A stretch of DNA of 64,000 bases from Aplysia californica (taxonomy: Eukaryota; Mollusca; Gastropoda; Aplysiida; Aplysiidae), in assembly GCF_000002075.1 (NCBI RefSeq), contig NW_004797539.1:755311-819310 (forward strand). The letters run 5' to 3'. Shown here one piece after another: positions 42,643 through 56,000 of the stretch (positions are counted from its first letter, which is position 1; the number at the start of each line of letters is the position of its first letter). The translations under genes and the position numbers were made by a program. Below the pieces are notes generated by a model, which saw nothing but the letters and a program-made list of their open reading frames with translations, ran no database searches and was not told the DNA's origin.

Positions 42643-45600
42643 AAAAAATAAAAGCAATCAAATGTAAAACAATGATGACACTTATATACTCTGTAAGTTT
42701 GTTACAGCCTTTGTTTCTGATAAATCTCAACATCATCAGCAAATTAACACCCAGAAATTTTTTGGTGTAACTTAATACAAATACAAGAGGGTTAAACCAA
42801 ATGTCTCTGGTATAGACTTTCAGATTTTCAGGATTATCATGGTTTTATTGATCCTAAAGTTGGCTTTAACATCGACACATAATAATACGACATGACAGGT
42901 AAGCATGTTGTGCAGCCTGTCAAAGAAACAAACAAAAATTCAACCAATGCTTTCTATTACAGTCAACTGCAGAGAACAAAAAGGGAGCGAAAGGGTGTCT
43001 TTTAATATGAAAACTTTACCTCAAAATAGCGGCACCATCTCTGATCTTTGAGGGCATTCTCCGAGAGAAAGAGGTCGACCACTTGACTTGGATAGCGTAG
43101 CTGGAACTTCATAAGCGGAGCACGGAACGGACTGCTCGACTGTTCATAGAGAAAACAAACCCTCACTCAATGTTACATCCATGCACTTTGCCAAGTAAAG
43201 AGGGAGCACAGAATTCATCATGAGCTTCTTAATATTAGTTAGGTTGGCTTGAGTAATGCGGAGCATATTGAAACAATGCAGGCTGATTGGTTGCAAGATA
43301 GACAAAAATAGTCAAGGGAAAGAAAACAAGTAGGATCTACATGTTGCACCCTTCAACCATCGGCATTCAACAGATAAAATGATTGTTGGCATGACAATTT
43401 TTAAAACATTAACTCACAAAATGTATTTATTTTGAAAAGGGCCATATAGCTACAGTTTTTACAATTGCACCTTTTATGAGTACAACCCATAAGAACATTA
43501 CAAAACAACATTTTCATTTGAGACTATTCATAGCTTTTCGCACGACAACAGCTACAACTTGCCAGGAATAGATAGATCTGAGTGAGACACAACTACATAA
43601 GGTCATATGAGCGCATGAAACACAAGTTGGTAAAGAAAGGGTTACGGTGAGATGAGAGGAAGAAGAGTCAGCAGTCACCTCCATGAGCAGAGTCTTCTCC
43701 CCTGCCAGGACCAGAGCCGTCAGTGGCTCTATCAGGTTCTTGCTGGCGGCCGGGATCAGGTGGAAGATGTTGATGATAGACGCACACAGCTGGACCTCCT
43801 GAGATACCGGAATAATAACGACAATAATAATGAAAATAATAATACAATGGTGATAATGGTAATACGAGGGCTGTCCCACGGAAAACCGGAAAAGGTCCGT
43901 AAAAGCAAAAATCTTTGTCCTATTATAATAAAACTGTAACACATCATACCTCAACATGTACTTTATTTCTCAATGTAATCACCATCCCGCTGGACACATT
44001 TTTCCCATTGCTGGATCTGGGAGAACATACCCTCCCTGAAGAATCTTTCGTCAAGGGATTTCAACCAATCGTTCACGGCTTCCACGAGGTCTTCGTCGTC
44101 GGGGAATCGCTGTCCAGAAATATGGCGTTTCATTGGTTCACAAAGGTGATAATCTGACAGGGCCAAGTCAGGACTGTGAGGGGGGTGTAGTAGAACTTCC
44201 TAGCCGAACCTTTGGAACCAGTCTTTCGTGACGTTTACGGTGTGTGGCGTTGTGTTGCCATGCTGCATAATGACCCTGCTGGTCTTTTTCGGCCCCAACC
44301 CATCAAGCAGAGACCTTTCAATAGTGCAGCTCATCAAACTCTATCCTATAGACAGTCGACTTTGAAATGTTTAGCGACTCGCAAATTTCGCGAATTTTTA
44401 GGCGCCTGTCTGTTTGAACAAGTTCGTTAACGCGACTCTTGTTGTCCTCAGTCTTGGCAGAAAAACAAGATCCTGGGCAAATTTTGTCATTGATATCGGA
44501 GTGCCCAGCTTTGAACTTACTACATCACTCATATGCCTGTGACTTTGCCATTACTTTCTCCCCATAAACTGACTTTATTTCAGTGTGTATTTCTTGAGGT
44601 TTGAGACCTTTTGCGGTCAGAAACCGAATGACAGACCTCACTTCTACCCTTGACCAATTTTCCAAGGGGGTAGCCATCTTTTGAGAACTGCTGTGCTCGT
44701 TTGGTTTGTGCGATGCTCATGGTGCTCAATCGGGAAATTTCTAAATGATTGTTTTACAAGTGTGCGTTTACAGAATGTGAAAATATTGAATAGTTTTCAA
44801 ATTACAGCCAAATTCCGGTTTTCCGTGGGACAGCCCTCGTAATAGTCATGATAAAAATGATGATATGATAGTAAAAGTGGTAAAAATAATAATATAAAAC
44901 TGATAATAATAACAGCAATAATAGTAGTAGTAATAATAACAACAATAATAATAATGATAATGATACTAATACTATCACTTCCTCTACTATTACAGATAAC
45001 ATGGATAATAATTATGAAAGTAACACTGATAATTATACCATTTGAATCTATGACAAATGGTGACGTGTGCATTTAACGCCCCTGTAATCCCTGTGAGGTC
45101 ATAATGTGGTGGTCATATAAGAGGTGGGACTTTCAAATTCAATGTCCATCTCTGACAGGATCAAGGGAAAAGGGTGCAGAACAGGGAGAAATGGATTACT
45201 TGGGTACTCAAAACTATGAAAGGAAAACACAACTTAATATTGGATATTCTTTTTACAGTAATGAAAAAACAGTAGGATAAATCCCCTACTTCAAGCTGTA
45301 AATGGGATAAATAACTAAGTGCAAGACACTTTTAACTGAACCAAGGAACCACGATGATAAACTGGATACTTATACTAAATATATTTTATACTATATTACA
45401 GGGGTGCTTTATACTATATAAAACGGAAATAAAACTTAATATTGGGAACTTCAAATAAAACTTGGGAAACACAAGACAGATTGGGTGTCATAAACTATGA
45501 CAAGCAAACACAATAATAAATTGGGTCCTTTTAACAGGCCAAAAAATACTTAAAACAATACTGGGGAAACAAAAACCAGCTTCTTATAGCTACACACCAG

Positions 45601-48600
45601 AATAGATTAATTACTAATCTGGTACATGAAACTCTGAACGCAAATGAAAATGACGAAGTATTATAATGATTGAGCTTTCACACCCTTCACAGACTCACAG
45701 CAGGGGGGTCACAACATGGATGGAAACATATAGCAGTGGTCACAAGGCAAACAGGTTGCTGCTTTGAGTAAAGAGAGGCACTTCAATGCAGTAACGGTCA
45801 TTTAGTGCTGGGAAAAGGCAAGACAAACAGAGGAAAAGAAAAGAAGTAGGTTCTACCAGTGGTTTCCTCCAACCACCTACACACCTACAATGTAGACAGA
45901 AATCTAAAAAGCAAAACATGGCTTCTAGCATTCTACAGCACCAGTCTCGTCTCTTGAGCAGTTCAGTATGTTTGAAACAACAAAAAACCCCCCAAAAACC
46001 CAGTGTACAGCAATTGTCCTTCTCTGAAAAAACCCTCAAACTACAGTAGACTCAAAGACCCACAAAAACAAAACAGAGCTACTTGCATTGGACAGCACTT
46101 GTCCGGCCGGGCGTGGTTGACCTTTGCTTTGGTTGGTAGCCGCTGTCTCAAGCCACCTCTTCAAGTGGGTCTGCAAGAAGTAAGCCTTTTCTGATTACTA
46201 TGTTAACATTATAGGAGCCTTGTTTTATTAAAGTGTTTTGCAGCACTAGCAACACAATTAGGTCCCATAAGTGATGAAGATTAGGTGTTACAAGAGGATA
46301 TACATTTTTAAAAAAAGGATGAGAGATAAGGACAATAGATGTTTGATAGGAAAGAAGGAGCAAACCACACCAGAGCACCCGCTAACCACCCACCCAGTTT
46401 TTGTAGTTCGACAGTTTGATACCTCAGCAAACACATTAACCAGTTCATTTATGAATACTCTGTTAGTATAATGCCAATTTATGGGGAGACAAGGCTTTTG
46501 ATAGTCCCAAGAGGTCGAGGACATAGGTCCTGAACCCGCAAACTGAGTACAAATGAGGTTAAAATATGCTTGAGAAGCTATTTTCTGGGTGCCACTATGA
46601 AACTATTCCTTGATGATGAGCTCAGTACCAGTATTAGCACCAAGAAAATCCCTTTATGTCAAACAAGCATTTAAACAAATTTCTTTTTTAAAAAAGGATT
46701 AAATCTTTACGGATGGGGTTACAATTGTTATGATTTCTTAAAATATTTCTTTTCAACCTATTTGAAACTTTTGCGCTTTTGTTTGTAAATGTTTGGTGCT
46801 CTGTATCAGAGGGATTTGTCTTTGTTATCACTAAGCCTGTATAACATCCTAATGAACTTAATAAATAGTTCATTAAGAAATTGAAGCACTCTGTGTCAAG
46901 GGTAATATATCCCAGTCAATTCAAATACTTCATTTCTTAAAAACCTTAAAAAAAACCATATCAAGCTTGAATCCATATCAGCAGTGCAGATTACAATAAC
47001 AATGCAAGTTAGATAATTTCTTACTTACACTAACGACAGTAAAAAGTGACATGTAAATTCATTGGCATAAGAAAAAGTGCATATCTGCTTAAAAAGATGG
47101 ACTGACCTGCAGAGAATCGCAGAGCTTCTCATTGAAGGTGTGTGGGAAAAGTTGCACCAGCGACGACAGCCTTTTGATGACACTGAGGTTGAGTCCCCGA
47201 TAATCCCCCAGCATAGACAGCAGAGGCTTCATGGAAGCATACGCCATCTCCACTTCAATTTTGCATCCCTTCATGAGCTGTGGAAATTGAGGTATTTGAG
47301 AAATGAAATAAAGTAAACAATATAAATGATGGAATGGGTGACCAAAAAATTTCCTGTTCTGTAAATGGAACAACTTTTATCTTACAGGCATGAAATTTGT
47401 CCTACTATGATTCTTCTAAAATAATCAGTCGCTATATTCCAGGTGATTTTCATTTCTTCCCCAAAACCAAAGACGGACTAAGGGAACAGTGATTTGAAGA
47501 CGGGGAGGAAAATGTGCTCAAACAAATTCTGTACTTAAGGACTCCAGCTGAAGTGGACAGCAGTCATTGTGTTTGACCCTTGGGCTACATTGGATGAAAA
47601 AGCGCATTGAGATCAAAGAGTGCTATGCTGAATAGAAACCATGTTTCTGTAGGCACGCACAAAATTCCATGTCAGTAAAAACAAAAAAGAAAAACCAAAC
47701 AAACAACAAAACAACAACAACAAACGAGGTAGGTCTTTTTTCTATACCTGCCCCCTCAGTGTGGAAGTTCTCCCACTGCATTTAAGAGTAGCGCCTACTT
47801 TGATGACTGCAATTAAATCTGTTCTATAAACACATTTATTAAAATCTCATTTAACTAATTAGCTTTATTCTTCTTCTAACAGCAAGTGTGATCAGTAACC
47901 ACTGTGACTGTCTTTTTGTATCTCTGTTTTCTTTGTCAGATTGCAATTGTATATTACATATTTGAAAGAATTGTTGTATGTTGAATGGGCCAGTAGACAT
48001 GAAACATTGATTAAAATTTTATTTTATCATGAAGTGTCGAGAGCCATCAGGGAGTGGGCATTATAGAACTGATCTCTATTGCTATTATAACTATAATTAT
48101 TGTCAAAATATAAATGGACGATTTTACAGAATAGGGAGACTTACTTCTGGGAAAGACCTCATACACTTACGCAAACAGTGAATGGGGGGAATGGTTGATG
48201 GGACAAAATCTTTGTTCGAAACAAATGTACAAAACCCAGAAATAAAACAAGTTGCAGCAAAAATTTGCTTTTCAAAGACAACATTTAAGGCAGCTCATAA
48301 GAAAAATGAATTCAAATTAAGACAAACAATTTCAGAATTGTCAACTTTGGGCCACTCCAGCAGAAACTAGTGCCGCATACCTTATTCACATAACTATGAT
48401 GACAAAATGAAGATACCAAATTTCACAATTAGTGTCATCCAGAACAGTCATACTGATCTCTAAACATCATTGAAACAGCTGGTACACAGGATATATTCAT
48501 GAAGAAAATGGCAGGCAGAAATTTCTATGAACCACACTGGCACTGATCACTTTTACCTCAAAGTGTTTCAATATTTAAAGAATTGGTCAAAGAATTTATT

Positions 48601-50196
48601 TTTTAATAAAAACCAAAACAAACATCTGAAAATTAATATAAAGAATATGAAAATGATTCTTCCAACTATGGATGTAACAGGGGTGGGGTGTGTGTGTGTG
48701 TACGTGCGTGTGTGTACGTGCGTATGTGTGTGTAAAAAATTTCTCACCACTTCCATAGATTCATGCGCAGTTTCTTGAATCTCTGAATTAGTACTGTTCA
48801 GGGCCTTGTACAAAGTATTGAAGATCTTCTCTTTCTTGTTCAGCACCAGATTGCAGGCAGCAAGAGCACCTTGAAACCACCATTGATGATGCACAGAAGG
48901 AAAAACAAAAGAATGTCACATTTAGATTAAGAAAACAACCATGAATGATGTATGGAGGAAAAACAAAGCCTTCCACACAAAGAAAACATTCTGTATAAAA
49001 ATCTATGCTTTCTGCTTGGACATACCCAAACAGCTTTGTTTAATCCCGATATCAACGGTCAAAACGGGCTGCCTCCTAAATGATCTACATTTGTTTTCTT
49101 AAGGGTGTAAAACCATTTACAATCACTGCAAATTTTCATTCGTATCATGAATTAAAAATATGACCCCAAGGGTGTGCTGTTGAGGCTAGAGAGGTGAGCA
49201 GAACAAGCCTGATTCCCCGTTTGGACTTCTCTGTTGACATCCACCCCTTGGCGTTCATACGACCTTATGCAGTTGTGAGTGCTGTAAAACCTTACTAAAA
49301 CAATAACTTCAAGGGTGAGTTTGGATTAATGAGAAGTACCTCAGCACATAAAAGCCATTTAATGCTGGGTAAAAGTAAGACAAACAGAAACAAAAGATGG
49401 AAAGACAAGAAGAAGAACCAACCAATGACCCCCTCCAACCACCAGCCCCAAAACACTAATCGTCAAACCTATGAACCTAACCATAAACAATCCCGTCACA
49501 GTCAATGTTCAGTACTCACGCAGTGCACTTTTCTTGAGAGGAACCAGGTTGGTTGCGTTTTTGTAACAGGGTTGTTTCATCAAAACAGCATCTTCAACGT
49601 CACAGATGTTCAGCACCTGAAGGTACAAATATGTACTAAACTGATCACAGAAGCAAAATCCATTACAGCATATGAAATCCTGCAGTTGCCAAGACAATCT
49701 TAGAGTTGCCAACCCTCAAGATTCTCCTGAAACTCTTAACGGTAAATTATAGTAATCTGAATCAAGTTTTAGTGATGATAACACCAAACAAAAATGTGCT
49801 TGTGATTTTTCTTAGCAGTTCCTACCTAAATGCGAGGCTGAAAATAGCACCTAGACAAGACAGCTGGTGCCTTTATATTGTTAATGGTTCAGGTTTCAAA
49901 TGTGACACCATAAGTGTTGACTTCATTCATTATCAGAATCACATGTAATCATTGCCAACTGCAACCCTGCAAGGCACAAAGGAGAAGCAAGTTACTGTAT
50001 TCCTTTATAGTAGTTCAGTTTAGTACAAGTTTTACAGCCGGTCATGAGTGCAATGTATTCCTAAAAGACCAAAAAAAATTGGCAAATAAAGAAAAGGACT
50101 AAGAACTTGTTCAGCAATTTCAAACCTTTACTGTAGATACACACACACACAAAAAAAAAGGGGGGAGGGGGGGTTGTCGTTGGTGAGAATGAAGGC

Positions 50197-50227
<31 letters not shown>

Positions 50228-53015
50228 TGATGGGATTGGAATGGGGAGGTGATGCAAAGGGGATAGGAATGGGAGGAGGAAGATGACAGAAGTGTGACAA
50301 ATATTATGACGTTAACCGTTTTCAAAAGCAGAACTGGCAAGACATTAAAAAAACCACTCACTTCATGAAAGAAGACACCATGTTCCACCTGACTTGAGTC
50401 AAAGTTGAACAGCCGCGGTTCAAGGGTCACGCAGAAAGTGTAGCCTTCCTGTTAGCCCCAGCAAGGACAGAAAGAAATACACCATTGTCAGAGGCAATAT
50501 TAGTAAAATGTTTATTTGAGTAAAGAAAAGCATAAAGTTTTACATGATGAAAAATACTGTTTTGGGGATACAGAAGTTGTTGTGTACACAGTTATGCACT
50601 GTCTCAATTGGAAAATACCTGTGTGTGCCTGGTGAAAGGTACAGAATGACGCATTTTGAAGAATCCCGGGTTTTTTGCATTTTCATGTCAAGAGATCATC
50701 TCTGAACAATATGCTTTTTGAATTTTTAAGATATCTTCGGTAGTTTTTGAGATATGGGAGATTTTGTAATCCAATTTAGGATCACCACAGAACTTTTGGT
50801 ACTAATATTCTGCATTGAGAGCACGAACCCCCCCCCCCCCCCCCTCCCCGTAAAAACAAAACAAACCCCCCCCCCCAACAAAAACAAAACAACAAAATAA
50901 ACCAGACAAGCACAATTAAAAACAAAAGAAAAAGTGCAGGCAACATAAGCCTGAACACTCTTTAACCACCAACCATCCAGCCACCCTCCCTTACCATGAT
51001 GCCGATTTGCGAGTTGAGGGCTATGTGTCGGAGCAGGAGTTTCTTGGGAGGAACCATCTGCTGCAGCAGCTCCTTGTGAGGAGCCATAATCTCAGTCACC
51101 GACTTCTTGGTCACTTCCGCGAGCACCTTCAGGGACTTCATGCACTACAGGGAGAAAAGCATGGAGAGCGACAAATGATGAGTGGTGGGCTGTTGGGAAA
51201 ATGTATTTGTCTCAAAGATATTATCCATCAGAGCCTATGACAATTCTCTCTTCTTTTCCCATATCCAGTTTAATTCTTTCAAAGACATCACTACTGACAT
51301 GAGCCGACCCCCCTCCCCCCACCACACCAGTCTTCCTATCATAGCAATTTATATTTATTTCATTCAAAGACATTTCCACAAGTATCTCAATCAGTCTTCT
51401 GATAGTTTGTTTCAATAGAGGTTTTACAGCGTTCGCAACTGCATAAGGTCATATGAGCGCCAAGGGGTGGATGTCAACAAAGAAGTCCTTACAGGGAATC
51501 AGGCCTACTCTACTCATCTCTCTAGCTTCAACAGCACAAAGTCTGCTAATACAATCAAGGCACCCCGGATATAGCAGTTCACAAGAGTGACAAACATACA
51601 TAAGAAGTAGAGGAAAACGATGATAGTAAGGATTAGGAAAGAAAAAGCAGCAGTTCCCTGTTGTAGTTCAGGAACAGTTATGAGCATGACATTCATGAAC
51701 CAGTCCATTTACAATTACAATTCTACTGAGCAAAAGAACATGGTTTATGTCCCCCCTTTGGGAATGGCCTTAAGACATTTCAGTCAGTAGCACTGCCGCG
51801 GGGGAGTAAGTCTTCTGAGATACCCGTCTTCCATATAATAAAGCTAAACTGTGTCAACGACGGTGTCCAACACAGAAAAACATTAACAATCAGTCCTGAT
51901 CTAAGTAAGCCCCCTAAACGAATGAGCAACGACAATAACAATGACAACAACAGTAACGATGAACAAAACAATGACAACAACAACAACAGCAACGACCAAA
52001 ACAGCAATTGTTTCAGTAAGTGTTTAACGGCACTTGCAACACAATAAGGTCATATAAGTGCAGAAGATTAGAGGTGTTACTACAGAGTAACAAACACAAA
52101 AAAGAAGAAGGGGAGATAAATAAGATAGATGTTTGATAGGAATGAAGAAGCAAACCACACCAGAGCACTCGCCAACCACCCACCGACATCAGCAACAATG
52201 CCAACAAGAACGATGACGACAAAGACAATGGCAACGTCCCTACCTGCTGTCGGACCAGCATGTTTGAGGACGTGATCTGTGGGATGAGCTTTTGAGCCAC
52301 GTCGTTCAGCGACTTTTTCTGGGCGGCCACCAGCTCCTCCGTGGCCTCCTCTCCCTCCAACGGCCGTGCGCACATCCTCAGCATCTCCTCCACACACTTC
52401 TGGGCCAGCTCCACCGCCCCACTCGACACCTTGGGGAAAGCACGGGATATCAGAGTACTCTTTAGGCGCACAAACCGCATACAAACATGCTGTACTGTCA
52501 TCATTTAAACCCTTTCAAAAGAATTGCTAACACACTGCCTTGTAGTAATTTTTGTTTTAGTAGAGGTTTTACGGCACTCGCAACTACATAAGGTCATACG
52601 AGCGCCAGAAGATTAGAAGTGTTACAAGAGAGTAACAAACACAAAAAAGTAGGAGAGGAAAAAGATGATAGGAAAGAAGAAGAAACCACACCAGAGCACC
52701 CACCAACCACCCACAGAGTACTCTTTAGGCGCACAAACCGCATATAAACATTCTGTACTGTCATCGTTTAAACCCTTTCAAAAGAATTACTAACACACTG
52801 CCTTGCAATTTGGAGTGAAGAAAGGTATATTGACAAGATAAAGTAGAAAAACTCTTAAAGAGAAATAGGGTCACACCTCTGGCTGAGACTTTTGCTAAAA
52901 CTTTAGAAGCTGACCGGGATGTGAAGTATAGAGAAATAAGCAGAGAAGAGAGAAAGAAAAAATGTGTATAAAACAAGAGAAACAAAATAAAAATGGGAGG
53001 GAGGAGGGAGGGAGA

Positions 53016-53073
<58 letters not shown>

Positions 53074-56000
53074 GAGAGCGAAAGAGAGATCAAAACTATA
53101 TGACGGAAACAACCAACTTTATTACTGTGACAAATGTTCTCTACTTTATCAACCGGACAAATGAAATTACCTCCATCGTGAGGTCGTTGATGACAAAGAG
53201 AAGAGCCTTGAGGAACATGTACTGATGGTCTAACACCCACTTGAAGCTCATGCGCTCATACAGGGATTTGATGGCTCGGCATCTGCGGGGATGCACAAAG
53301 ATATTGAACAAATTACATATAACATACACAATTTATCAATATACATACATAATTTGTCAATGTAGATACATACATAAAACATTTAATAATTAATAACTGT
53401 TCAGACATAAAATAATTTGTCAACATACATAAATATATAATAATTTGTCAACATACAAAATGCCACAACGTTACACAATCCACAATATCATATCCATATT
53501 TAACTAATCAACACACTATTCGCGGGCAGTATTGTATACAGACATAAATCATTTTTCGGGGCCTTTGAGATACGCCTGTATGCAATACGGCCCGCGTATT
53601 GCTTGTTGTCACTGTGCAGTGCCCCCGTTTTTGAACCAGGATTGTATTCCAAAGAATCCGTCACAAATATGATTGACACAACAAAAAGTTCAGCTCACTG
53701 GTAGAAAAGACTCACTTACCCCCCATATTTGGAGTACCACGCCCGCAGATAGCACAGGTCACACATGCGCTCGGCCACGTACTCAAACAGTGGGAGCTGA
53801 CACGCCTGCAGGAAAGGAAGAAAGCAAAACAACATGTTATTTAACACCTTACTGACCACTGTCGAGCATACCGGTCTACCAGCTGCACCTTCATGGCCAG
53901 TGACAAGAATACTCTTTTTAAAAGAAAGATTTAAATGAACCTGTCTTTTTCTGTCTTATCCATACTCTCCTAACATTTGTTAAACAGATGTTCATTAATT
54001 TTTAAAATGTTTCTTGGGCATACATATACATTAAAAATAAAATCATTTCAACTTTTGTTATGAGTATTTTCTTTTTCTCAGAAACCATACATTGTAATGC
54101 ATTTCTCCTACAATAGAAAATTCTAACCAAGTTATACCGTATAACTGGTCACCTGGGCATACACAGACACTTGGCTATGCTAGATTCTTGGTTTACTGGT
54201 GTAAATATGCAACTGTTTTGAGAAAACAGGACCACGCATTAAACTAATATGCCTATCGGCTCTAAACTCTACATTTAGTGAGGGAATTGGCCCCCCTCTA
54301 AATGGTAGACTCCATAAAATAAAAATAGTGTCAATTTTATTTGAAAATTGTCATTATTTCACCATGGAGCAAGCCAGCGATGAACAACGTACTTCAATAG
54401 GAAAGAGAGATGAAAACAACTTAACTAAGGACTACACGTGCAGTGGTAGTAGTAAGTCATGGAAGCAAAGGTGGTGCTCGTGATGGGGATTCAATAAATG
54501 GATTTAGATTTAGACCTAGATCTTGGGTTGACTTTTACATCCCCATCAAAACAATTTAGATCTTTAAAACTGTGGGCTCCGCAAGGGTCCACAGCAAGTA
54601 GGTGGGTGAGTAGGTAGGTAGATGGACAGGCAGGCAGGTACATAAATCGATAAGTAAGTAGGTAAGTATTTTTAGTTCTTGTAAGAGTTTTACTAGGAAC
54701 CTAAGAAGGAAGACAGTTAGCTAACTAGCTTGAAAGGGACGTACACAGGAGGTAGGCAGGTAGGTTAACAGGTCGGTCAAAGGGTTGGTAAGGATGGAAA
54801 GGTGTTATGAACATAGGTAAGCAAGTAAGTAAGCACGTTAGCAAGCAAGCAAGAAGTAAGATAACAGTCTATTCCACAGACCCTTTCTTTAGAGCCAAGG
54901 ATGGAGGTGGCAGTGTCGATGATGATGCAGAGGGAGACGTTGCCAGGCTTGCACAACTCCTTTTCCTCGTGGCCCATGATGGTGGTCAGCGCATCCACCA
55001 GGATCTGTGTGTCCATCCCCTGGAGCTTTGTCTGCTTGTCTCCAACGGGAAACGGGCCTACAGTCAGGCAGGACAAAAAATGATATCACATACTCTGCTA
55101 AAAAAATCAGTAAGATCAAGATCTTAAAGTTCTACTCCATTATTGCTCCACATGTATGTTATTTCCGCACTTTAACTGACTTGAAACAACCCCCCCCCCC
55201 CTTTTCCCCCCCCTAACAACTTACAACCTGTCTATTCCCCTTCCACCCTGTTTTCACATGGCCCAAATCATAAGTATGAGTAGGCTATTTTGGTACGACT
55301 AAAACAACCTCAAGGACCAGAGTACATGTATGCCAATCACCTGCAACGTGAAAGTTTGACCACCTGATTTTGGCAATCACTTTTTGGGAAAACGAAGACA
55401 AGATTTGATTTGAGGGCAATGCTCAAGCAATGGACTGACATAAAGGCCTTGAACATCTAGCGCTTATGAAAAAATAAAAGGCCAAAGAGGCAGAGGTAGA
55501 CCAAGAATAATTTGAGAACATCAGCAGATGGGTGACAGGAAATGACCAGGACAATAATGTTACTTTAAAGAGCATCCAAATAGAGATATTGGTAAACTAT
55601 GACCATGAGAGTCCATTTCAGATCTGGCACTTAAAGAAAAAACAGTTAAAGCACCTAAATGCCATTTCCATAATCTTTTATTTGTGCTTTTGATCAGAGT
55701 TTTCGCAATAGCCCCTCCATAAAAAATAAGGTTGCCAACCCCTACATTAGTACAACTCTTTAGGTGTGTACCCGCCACTCACCACACTGCTGTGCCACCG
55801 TGATGAGTGTGTAGTGACGCACCATGCAGGCCATGAAGGGCAGGGCTGTGGGACGCAGGTCCTTGATCGCTGCAGCAACTGCAAAAGAACAAAATGTTAA
55901 GCCCAGATTGTTTCCTTTCACAAAGACTTCTTTCAAATAAGTACCCTTTGAGCGTCTAATTGGTGTGAGATTCACAATCGAGCCTAGCAAAAAACATTAA

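Noticed and set aside
43805-45060. Ile-rich minus-strand frames
   Set aside because: Translations of the AAT microsatellite either side of the mariner.
46083-46098. Longer version of exon 20 using donor GTAGCT
   Set aside because: Leaves phase 1 and cannot join exon 21 in frame.
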